The notes below the pieces were generated by a model. The model saw only the letters and a program-made list of their open reading frames with translations, had not been told where the DNA came from and searched no databases. The position numbers and the translations under genes were made by a program. 35,741 nucleotides of DNA from an uncultured bacterium. GTDB lineage: Bacteria > Vulcanimicrobiota > Xenobia > Xenobiales > Xenobiaceae. Position 1 is the first letter of the stretch. The number at the start of each line of letters is the position of its first letter. Below, one piece after another: positions 14,122 through 21,299 of the stretch. The stretch is from the NCBI GenBank assembly GCA_934644775.1, contig CAKUDB010000027.1:1-35741 (forward strand), written 5' to 3'.

Positions 14122-15177
14122 GTGAATGTAAAAGACTTTCTTGATACATGTAGAAACCAACTGGATATGTGTCAGGAAAATATAGATAAAAAATCTCAAG
14201 TATCAAAGAGCGATACCGCTGAAGCTAACAATAAGCCAAAATTTAGTAGGATGGTGCGCAACTTCTTTTTTAGGAAGCGCAATGCCAAAGCCACCAACGA
14301 GCGCCAGGCTACGCAAGAGAGTAGCAATTGTTTAACACCACCTGGCGAAACCTCATTAGCCACTGAGCCTAAGGGAGCTAACAACTTTTTGGGCGCTGCC
14401 AAACGGGCAGTGGGCAAGACTATCGACGGCTTGGGATTTTCGGTAGCTTTTGGTACGGCCGCTATAAGCTCGCTGATTTTATTTCGGGTTTTGAATAAAA
14501 CCAAAGTCTATGGTTTAAAGAATATCCCCACCGAGCACGAAAATGTTCTTTACTGTATCAATCACAATTCGTTAGTAGATAACTTCATCTTTGAAGCGGC
14601 TGCCTATGTACCCAAGATCTTTTTCCAACACAAATATTTGCCCGTCAATTTAGCCGACCGCAAAAATTTCTTCGGTGATCCTTCTTCGCGAAAACTGCGC
14701 GACAGAGTGATGCGCATTTTGGGCCGCCACTTTTTCCGCCATTTGAAAGCCTATCCAGTCGATCGCCGCACCGGCAATATGGAGCAAGTGGAAGAATGGC
14801 GCAAGCTTATCAAAGAAAATATCATGATAGTTTACCCCGAAGGAACTAGATCCCGTACCGGTAAGGTCGGCCATGGCAAGCCGGGCGTGGGTAAGCTTAT
14901 CCATGAAGCTCGCCCTATAGTAATGCCAGTTTTTATGGCCGGTACAGCCCAAGTGCTAGGCGTGGGGATGAAATTCCCAGCTGTATTTAAGACTATGAAA
15001 GTCTATATAGGTAAGCCTCTAGATTTAAGTAGTATTTTTTTAGAGCAACTCCCTGAAGATAGGCGCAGCCAGATGCTCTATTACACCAAAATTTCTGAAG
15101 CGGTCATGGACGCCATTCGCAACCTCGATCCCGACTATCGTCCTTCTGAGGAAGATCTACCTACTGTCCAAGATTAA
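14122..15177 (+). CDS. PlsC-like 1-acylglycerol-3-phosphate acyltransferase
   Basis: The protein has up to 351 residues. The acyltransferase block is HNSLVD (H148 to D153, the HX4D catalytic motif), and YPEGTRSRTGK carries the EGTR substrate motif (from E240). It probably acylates lysophosphatidate or a similar acceptor at the inner membrane. The first 100 residues are a polar extension (many Asn, Lys and Glu) not typical of PlsC. The start is doubtful: the GTG at 14122 abuts the tRNA-Leu terminator and has no ribosome binding site, so translation may begin further in. A hydrophobic stretch lies about residues 100-125. It is 11 bases ahead of the AI-2E-family gene. Confidence 0.85.
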   Translation: MNVKDFLDTCRNQLDMCQENIDKKSQVSKSDTAEANNKPKFSRMVRNFFFRKRNAKATNERQATQESSNCLTPPGETSLATEPKGANNFLGAAKRAVGKTIDGLGFSVAFGTAAISSLILFRVLNKTKVYGLKNIPTEHENVLYCINHNSLVDNFIFEAAAYVPKIFFQHKYLPVNLADRKNFFGDPSSRKLRDRVMRILGRHFFRHLKAYPVDRRTGNMEQVEEWRKLIKENIMIVYPEGTRSRTGKVGHGKPGVGKLIHEARPIVMPVFMAGTAQVLGVGMKFPAVFKTMKVYIGKPLDLSSIFLEQLPEDRRSQMLYYTKISEAVMDAIRNLDPDYRPSEEDLPTVQD

Positions 15178-15188
15178 GAGAGGCCTAT

Positions 15189-16328
15189 ATGTCGGAAGAA
15201 AGTGGTCAACTTAGTCTCCCTTTGAAATTGGAAAATGATTCTAACAATGCAGCCAGTTTAGCGAAAATAAGCCTAGACGATTGTCAGCGTATGCAGGCCT
15301 TTTGCTTGCTTATTTTAACTTGTCTCACCTGTGCAGCAGCAGCTTATTGGTTAAAGACCGTCTTATTACCCTTCGTCTTTGCGCTCTTTCTTTGCTTAAC
15401 TTTGCGCCCTATCGTAGGCTTTCTCCATAATAAGTTACATTGTCCGCGCTTTCTCTCCATTATCTTAACTTTATTCATCGGCGCTTTCTTGTTGGTTGGC
15501 TTGACAGTAGTGGTTTCTAATTCAGTAGTCGATATAACTTCTAATTTGGATCTCTATGAAGAACGCTTCATCAACCTAATGGATAATTTGTGCAACAATG
15601 CCTGGATGCGCCGTTTAAATTTTAAGAGCGGCGATATTTTGACCACAATAGGCTCGGAAGCAGCTAATAGTATCGGCGACGCTCTAGCTACTGTCTTTAA
15701 CGCTCTTTTTTCCTTCGTATCTAATATCGTACTGGTAGGGATCTATTTAATCTTCCTGATGTTCGGCTCTTCAATAAGCGAGGAAAATCAAGAGCATACT
15801 ACGCTCTTCCAAGAGATATGTAAAAGTATAGAGTACTACGTCTTAGTTAAAGTGATCCTCTCACTGATTGTAGGCTGTCTGACTTGGCTGATTTTAACGT
15901 TCTTCGACGTTCCTATGGCTTATGTGTTGGGGATCTTGGCTTTCGCTCTCAATTTTATTCCCAATGTCGGCCCCATTGTGGCCGTTATTTTGCCTTTACC
16001 TTTAGCTCTACTCGATCCGGAAATTACCGTCGCCTCTTTTAGTCTGGTAATAATCTTACCTACCATTGTCCATTTAATTATCGGCCATTTGGTTGAGCCT
16101 AAAATATTGGGAGGCTCTTTAGAGCTCGATCCGGTGGTAATTTTACTAACTTTGATGCTGGCGGGCGTCTTGTGGGGGCCGGTAGGGATGCTGCTGGCGA
16201 CACCCATGACGGTAGCTGGAAAGATGGCTATCGATCGGGTAGATTGGGCCAAACCCCTGGTAAGCTTGCTCTCCGGGAAGCGCTCAAACCGTCGCTGTAA
16301 TAACCATAAAACTGGAGAGTCTACTTAG
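15189..16328 (+). CDS. AI-2E family transporter-like membrane protein
   Basis: The protein has 379 residues and is polytopic. A soluble N-terminal stretch of about 35 residues is followed by paired helices (LLILTCLTCAAAAYWLKTVLLPFVFALFL), a soluble middle part, and later helices including GILAFALNFIPNVGPIVA. This last is the hallmark NFIPNxGP segment of the AI-2E/PerM family. Members have been proposed to move signals, ions or other solutes, and the substrate of most is unknown. The start has an AGAGAGG ribosome binding site, and the gene likely shares a transcript with the PlsC-like gene. Confidence 0.9.
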   Translation: MSEESGQLSLPLKLENDSNNAASLAKISLDDCQRMQAFCLLILTCLTCAAAAYWLKTVLLPFVFALFLCLTLRPIVGFLHNKLHCPRFLSIILTLFIGAFLLVGLTVVVSNSVVDITSNLDLYEERFINLMDNLCNNAWMRRLNFKSGDILTTIGSEAANSIGDALATVFNALFSFVSNIVLVGIYLIFLMFGSSISEENQEHTTLFQEICKSIEYYVLVKVILSLIVGCLTWLILTFFDVPMAYVLGILAFALNFIPNVGPIVAVILPLPLALLDPEITVASFSLVIILPTIVHLIIGHLVEPKILGGSLELDPVVILLTLMLAGVLWGPVGMLLATPMTVAGKMAIDRVDWAKPLVSLLSGKRSNRRCNNHKTGEST

Positions 16329-16342
16329 TTTATGTAAGTAGA
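16320..16342. terminator. Perfect inverted repeat between convergent genes
   Basis: TCTACTTA (16320-16327) pairs with TAAGTAGA (16335-16342) around a seven-base loop. It overlaps the stop codon of the AI-2E-family gene and lies just beyond the end of the facing rhomboid-like gene. There is no T run on either side, so terminator function is uncertain. Confidence 0.35.
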
Positions 16343-16350
16343 TAGTAGGT

Positions 16351-17280
16351 CTATCGAGAAGTTTTTTGGGAGCGCGAATCTAAGAAGCGGCGCTCCTCTT
16401 GAGTAAGAGATTTAGCCCCCTGGGAAGCTAGTTTATACATAAGAGCATCCAATTTATTGTCTTCGTCGCGCCGCTCATTAGTTGGTTTTTCTTCTTTTCC
16501 CCGAGACGGAAGCAATTTCAAAGTAGTGCAGGGAGGGCTGTCTAAACTAGTATTGGGACTACTTACCTTTCCACTATGGCCATTTAAGCAACTGAGACGG
16601 CGGAACTTCCTCCTCCGTTTCCAAGCCTGCCAGCGTTTTTGTAGCTTCTTTTCCCATTTAATTAGCTCAACTTTTTCAAGAAAGAAAATGGCTACAGAGC
16701 CAAAGATGAAACCACCCAAATCGGCTTGACCGCTGCCACCATAACCGACATAAGCTAGCGACATTACTACCAAACTGACAGCGGTAAACCACCACAAAAA
16801 AGCGGCTTTTATGGGAACAAGTAGCAAAATCCAAATATAAAAAATAGCTTCTGGCTGTAAACGAATTAAATAGGCCAAAGTACCTAAAATGCCAGCCCAG
16901 CTTCCTATCACTAAATCGAAACAGCTTTCGGCACTAAATAAAGCACTGGCACAAAGAGCGCCTGAACAAAAAGCCGCTAAACCACCAGTCAAAACGCTAC
17001 CTAAATAGATAAGCAAAAATTTGACAGTACCTAGACGCTCTTCTAAAGGCGAGCCAATAAGGATAAGGGCTAAGACAAAGAATAAAAAGCCCAACACCCC
17101 AGAGTGCAAAAAAGCATAAGAAAAGAAGCGCCATATTTGCCAAGCGGCATTCCAGCGGCAGACTAAAGCCAAATATCTCTCCGGCCCACCGCTACCTACC
17201 AGTTGAGCGAAGTAAACCAAACCGTTGAGGATCAGCAAATATTTTACTGCCGGAGTTAATCTTACCGGGGCTTGGTTCAT
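16351..17280 (-). CDS. Rhomboid-fold membrane protein, probably catalytically inactive
   Basis: The protein has 309 residues. The order WQIWRFFSYAFLHSG (about 47-61), GSPLEERLGTVKFLLIYLGS and six or so membrane helices match rhomboid proteins. The catalytic sites do not: the GxSG serine motif reads GSWAGILG (126-133), and the usual AHLGG histidine motif reads ADLGG (D187). The TM2 His/Asn pair is also missing. It is thus likely a pseudoprotease that binds membrane proteins without cutting. A charged region (200-270) leads to a C-terminal motif with SLTQEERRFLD, like the DUF6576 tail found on many bacterial rhomboids. It follows lon by 62 bases; AAGGGAG before the ATG is a fair ribosome binding site. 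Confidence 0.8.
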   Translation of the reverse strand: MNQAPVRLTPAVKYLLILNGLVYFAQLVGSGGPERYLALVCRWNAAWQIWRFFSYAFLHSGVLGFLFFVLALILIGSPLEERLGTVKFLLIYLGSVLTGGLAAFCSGALCASALFSAESCFDLVIGSWAGILGTLAYLIRLQPEAIFYIWILLLVPIKAAFLWWFTAVSLVVMSLAYVGYGGSGQADLGGFIFGSVAIFFLEKVELIKWEKKLQKRWQAWKRRRKFRRLSCLNGHSGKVSSPNTSLDSPPCTTLKLLPSRGKEEKPTNERRDEDNKLDALMYKLASQGAKSLTQEERRFLDSRSQKTSR

Positions 17281-17342
17281 GCTTAGCTAACTCTCCCTTC
17301 AGGATTGGCGAGCCGATAGATAAAAGAGATCGACTATCGAGC

Positions 17343-20168
17343 CTATTCTGCTTTATCAGCAAAGATCACAATATCGATTACCTCTTCAGCCCGTTTGACG
17401 AAATGGAAAAGGATTTGCTTACGTATCTCTTCGGGTATCTCTTTAAGATGGCGTCTATTTTCTTCAGGCAAAATAACTTCCTGAATACCCGAATTAAAAG
17501 CGGCCAAAACCTTTTCTTTAACTCCTCCTATAGCCATAACCCTACCAGTAAGGGTAATCTCTCCGGTCATTGCCACATCTTGGCGAGCAGGCTTATTCAA
17601 AGCAGCAGAGATAAAGGCGCTGGCTAAAGTAATACCTGCCGAAGGGCCATCTTTAGGAATAGCTCCTTCCGGTACATGGACATGAATATCATGTTTATAA
17701 TAATCAAATTCTATACCTTGATCATTTAAGAAACCGCGAGCCCAAGTGATGGCCGTTTTGGCCGATTCTTTCATTACTTGGCCTAAATTACCAGTAAGAG
17801 TAACCTTACCTTTACCGGGAATAATATTCGTTTCTATAGTGAGTATCTCGCCGCCAACTTGAGTCCAAGACAATCCTTGCACACAGCCAGGCCCAGGGTT
17901 GGGATCGATCTTATCAGCCTCTGAATAAGGAGCTACTCCCAAAAACTCACGGACATCGTCAGCTGTTAGGGTTTTGAACTTAGTACGAGGGCGGCGCGAT
18001 TCGGTAATTTTGCGAGCCACTTTACGACATAAGCCAGCTATTTCACGCTCTAAGTTACGCACGCCAGCTTCTCTGGTATACTCTTTTATTACACAATGTA
18101 AGGCTTCATTGGTCAAATTAAAGAGTTTGCTATTTAACCCATTCTCTTCGCGCTGACGAGGCAATAAGAAGCCTTTGGCTATTTCCATCTTTTCTTCCAA
18201 AGTATAGCCAGACAAACGTATAATCTCCATGCGATCCCGCAAAGCTGGAGGAATGGTATCCAAAATATTAGCCGTCAGAATAAACATTACCGAAGACAAG
18301 TCGACAGGAATGCCATAATAGTTATCCTTAAATTCACTATTTTGCTCAGGATCTAAAGCTTCCAAGAGAGCAGCTGAGGGATCGCCCCGATAGTCGGCTC
18401 CCAACTTATCTATTTCGTCTAACATAATTACCGGATTTCTCGAGCCGACATTACACATAGCTTGGACGATACGTCCGGGCATAGATCCTATATAAGTGCT
18501 GCGATGGCCGCGAATTTCCGCTTCGTCGCGCAGACCTCCCAAAGAAGTGCGATTAAACTTGCGCCCCATAGTGTGGGCTATAGAGCGACCTAAAGAAGTT
18601 TTACCTACACCTGGCGGCCCCACGAAACAAAGTATGGATCCGCGATGATTCTCTTTCAATTTACGTACTGATAGAAATTCTAAAATACGCTCTTTGACCT
18701 CTTTGAGGCCATAATGCTCTTCATCTAAAATAGCCGCCGCTTTTTTTAGATCCAAACTGTCTTGAGTAGACTTATTCCAAGGGAATTGCAATAGACGATC
18801 TACATAAGTGTAGATCATATTGTAATCGGGAGAAGCTGACGACATACGACTTAAACGCTTAACCTCTTTAGTGGCATGTTCGGCGGCTTCTTTAGGCATA
18901 CCACTAGATTCGATACCTTCTTTAAGTCTTTGAATATCGGCATCTTCGTCTACTCCGTCGCCCAACTCTTCTTGGATAGCTTTAAGTTGCTGGCGCAAGA
19001 AATACTCTTTATGCCCTTTAACCATCTCCATTTCAGCTCTATTTTGAATCTTATTCTCAATTTTGAGAATTTCGATCTCTTTGGAAAGCAAGAGAGAGAC
19101 TTTGTGCAAGCGGGCACAGACATCTTCTATATCTAAAACGGACTGTTTTTCTTTGGTGCTTAGACTCAAATTGGCAGCGACTAAATCGGCTATTTGTCCG
19201 GGATTATGGACGCTAGACATAGCCATAACCAACTCGGGAGAGATATGAGAACTCAAAGAGGCTACCTGACGGAATTGGTGAGAGATAACTTGCACAGCAG
19301 CTTCAGTTTCTGAGCTGTCACTGTTAATATCGTTGACTACTTCGAGCAAAACCTTAGCAAAGGGCTTGCGAGCGGTAATCTTTTTGACCCTAGCTCTGGC
19401 GATACCGTGTAAAACTAAACGGAAGGTGCCGTTACTTAAGCGCAAAGCCTGAACGGGCGCACAAATGCAACCAGTTTTGTATAAAGTAGTCTTGGCGACA
19501 TTTACTTGATCGCTTTTGCGCCTGGTAATTAAAAATAAGGGCACATCTTTTTCAATAGCATATTCTACAGCTTTGATCGCCCCTTCAGTTTCGATGGAAA
19601 CTGGCAAAATAACGTTAGGGAAAACTACCAATTCCGGTATAGGCAGCATTACCAATTCTTGGGACTCAAAAAGGGAAAAACGCTCTTTTTGGCGCTCAGC
19701 TTTAAGTTCAACGTCGTTTTTCTTCTCTTTTGAGTCGGAACTATGGCCACCAGGAGTAATAATTTCAAAGTCGACAGGACTAGCAGCCCCAGTAGCGCCC
19801 CCTCCTTTAGGGGCTGGTTCGGCCTTCCTTTCAGCAGTACGTTTTTGCCAATCGTCGATAATCGTTTCTGTTAAACGCTCCAAAGCGTTGGGCTCTTCTG
19901 GGGCGTCACTATCGACAAAGACGAATGCTTCATCCTGATCGGCCTGGTCGGCTTCTTTATCCTTATCGGCATCTTTTTGAGCAGACGCCTCAGATTTACT
20001 GGCCGAAGCTGGTACCATTGGCTCATTCGAAAGCTCCTGGGAAGCTGGCTTCTCTTCAAGCGTAGTAGTAACTGTTTCCGAAGAACTAGCTAAAGTAGGT
20101 CTGTCGTTTTTTTCGATATCTATCTCTTTTTTAGGAAAATCTGGTCTATTGTTCTCGTTTTCGGTCAT
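17343..20168 (-). CDS. lon: ATP-dependent protease Lon with long acidic N-terminal extension
   Basis: The protein has 941 residues from the ATG at 20168, which has AGGG seven bases upstream; an in-frame TTG at 20213 is less likely. Family members are usually near 800 residues. The first 175 or so are a low-complexity, Glu/Asp/Ala/Ser-rich extension. The LON domain then starts near VMLPIPELVVFPNVILP, the AAA+ Walker A is GPPGVGKT (516-523), and the protease domain has the Ser843/Lys886 dyad (PKDGPSAG and GGVKEK) with the canonical 43-residue spacing. It degrades misfolded and regulatory proteins in the cytoplasm. The extension could recruit substrates or partners. It is read with the rhomboid-like gene downstream. 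Confidence 0.96.
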   Translation of the reverse strand: MTENENNRPDFPKKEIDIEKNDRPTLASSSETVTTTLEEKPASQELSNEPMVPASASKSEASAQKDADKDKEADQADQDEAFVFVDSDAPEEPNALERLTETIIDDWQKRTAERKAEPAPKGGGATGAASPVDFEIITPGGHSSDSKEKKNDVELKAERQKERFSLFESQELVMLPIPELVVFPNVILPVSIETEGAIKAVEYAIEKDVPLFLITRRKSDQVNVAKTTLYKTGCICAPVQALRLSNGTFRLVLHGIARARVKKITARKPFAKVLLEVVNDINSDSSETEAAVQVISHQFRQVASLSSHISPELVMAMSSVHNPGQIADLVAANLSLSTKEKQSVLDIEDVCARLHKVSLLLSKEIEILKIENKIQNRAEMEMVKGHKEYFLRQQLKAIQEELGDGVDEDADIQRLKEGIESSGMPKEAAEHATKEVKRLSRMSSASPDYNMIYTYVDRLLQFPWNKSTQDSLDLKKAAAILDEEHYGLKEVKERILEFLSVRKLKENHRGSILCFVGPPGVGKTSLGRSIAHTMGRKFNRTSLGGLRDEAEIRGHRSTYIGSMPGRIVQAMCNVGSRNPVIMLDEIDKLGADYRGDPSAALLEALDPEQNSEFKDNYYGIPVDLSSVMFILTANILDTIPPALRDRMEIIRLSGYTLEEKMEIAKGFLLPRQREENGLNSKLFNLTNEALHCVIKEYTREAGVRNLEREIAGLCRKVARKITESRRPRTKFKTLTADDVREFLGVAPYSEADKIDPNPGPGCVQGLSWTQVGGEILTIETNIIPGKGKVTLTGNLGQVMKESAKTAITWARGFLNDQGIEFDYYKHDIHVHVPEGAIPKDGPSAGITLASAFISAALNKPARQDVAMTGEITLTGRVMAIGGVKEKVLAAFNSGIQEVILPEENRRHLKEIPEEIRKQILFHFVKRAEEVIDIVIFADKAE

Positions 20169-20249
20169 GGTTTGCCCTGTTTCTATGCTGGCAAAAGGCC
20201 TTCCTTTTTTCAAGTTGAGCTTCGTAAATAGCCCCTCGCCCTTTACTCT

Positions 20250-20277
20250 TCTATATATAATAATTTTGCCAAACCAA
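20250..20277 (-). promoter_or_regulatory. Possible lon promoter
   Basis: On the minus strand TTGGTT (20277-20272) and TATAGA (20255-20250) are spaced by 16 bases in an AT-rich stretch, about 75 bases before the lon ATG. Both boxes are imperfect. Confidence 0.35.
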
Positions 20278-20445
20278 GAGAGGCTGAATAGCTCTGTAGC
20301 TGGAAAGGATACTGTTATTCGGCCCTTAATGTTAATTGAAATTTAACCTATGAGGGTGCTTCTACTTGACAAAATCGAGTAGAATACTTACATACAATGG
20401 CAGATTTTTAATAAAATTGGCTATTTTCGATTAGGAGGGTTTTTT

Positions 20446-21198
20446 ATGCTCAATAACATTCAGCAAGCAATGAATCGTATAGAGCAAATTGAAAAGCGTC
20501 TGGACAAAGAGCCCGAAGTAAATTCAGTGGCCTTCTCCAAGATGTTTGAGCAAGTGAATAAGGCACCCATACCCCAAGCCCTTGCCCAGCCTCAAGCTCC
20601 GATCAACTTAAATGACATTCAGGGCGTAAATCCTCAATTGTGGAGCTTAATGAATAGTCAGAATACCGGCGTTGTCGATCCTTCAAACTTTGGTAGTGCC
20701 AAAGCGGGTGAGATGGGACTTAAACCTTTAGCCCAGAACACTTCGGTTTCTTGTGGTCAAACTAGTGTAGCTATGGCTGTCAATGCCCTTACTGGCCAGA
20801 ACTTAACCGATTACGATATTAACAATAAATACGGTTTCGAGCTTCTTAACGCCCTAAATTCTGAGTGTAGTAAAGCTGGCTACAATTGGAAAGACGGCGG
20901 CGATCTTAACGCCGGTTCTTGGGAGCTTATCGACCACAAAGTCAACCAAGAAAAGACTCCCGTTATTGTGGCCTTAAATGGACCAGAGTTCTCCCCTTCC
21001 GGTCGCGGCCATATCGTCACTATCGTCAAAACTGAAGGTGATACCGTCACTATCGCCGATCCTGCCACTGGAGAGCTGCGCACTACCACCAAGCAAGCCA
21101 TGAATACAGCTCCTCAGCATCCCGATGGCAACTTCGTTTTCTATGCCAATAGGATCGAAGCCCCTCAAAGCGACGTCTATATGGCTTCTGCTCAATAG
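20446..21198 (+). CDS. C39-like papain-fold cysteine peptidase
   Basis: The protein has 250 residues. The C-terminal half is a C39-like papain fold with catalytic Cys103 (SVSCGQTSVAM), His189 (GRGHIVTIV) and Asp205 (IADPATGE). No transmembrane or Sec signal is seen. The N-terminus is instead a short amphipathic segment, IQQAMNRIEQIEKRLDK, then a Pro/Gln-rich linker. A similar N-terminal pattern occurs in flagellum-associated cell-wall hydrolases, as far as I recall. AGGAGGG seven bases before the ATG is the best ribosome binding site in the window, and codons are C-rich, so high expression is likely. A TTGACA box lies at 20366, but its -10 is unclear. Its substrate is unknown. Confidence 0.75.
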   Translation: MLNNIQQAMNRIEQIEKRLDKEPEVNSVAFSKMFEQVNKAPIPQALAQPQAPINLNDIQGVNPQLWSLMNSQNTGVVDPSNFGSAKAGEMGLKPLAQNTSVSCGQTSVAMAVNALTGQNLTDYDINNKYGFELLNALNSECSKAGYNWKDGGDLNAGSWELIDHKVNQEKTPVIVALNGPEFSPSGRGHIVTIVKTEGDTVTIADPATGELRTTTKQAMNTAPQHPDGNFVFYANRIEAPQSDVYMASAQ

Positions 21199-21230
21199 AG
21201 CCGCCAAGTTTTATTGTCAGCTTATATTAT

Positions 21231-21275
21231 AAAAAGCCCTGCAGATAAGATAATCGGCAGGGCTTTTATAATATT
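21231..21275. terminator. Bidirectional terminator
   Basis: GCCCTGC (21236-21242) pairs with GCAGGGC (21257-21263), and AT-rich flanks extend the stem. T runs occur on both strands (TTTT after it on plus, TTTTT on minus). It separates the C39-like gene from the convergent minus-strand cassette. Confidence 0.8.
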
Positions 21276-21299
21276 TTATCTATCGATAGGAATAATTAG

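Noticed and set aside
20169..20213. TTG at 20213 as the Lon start
   Set aside because: The ATG at 20168 has a better spaced AGGG ribosome binding site.
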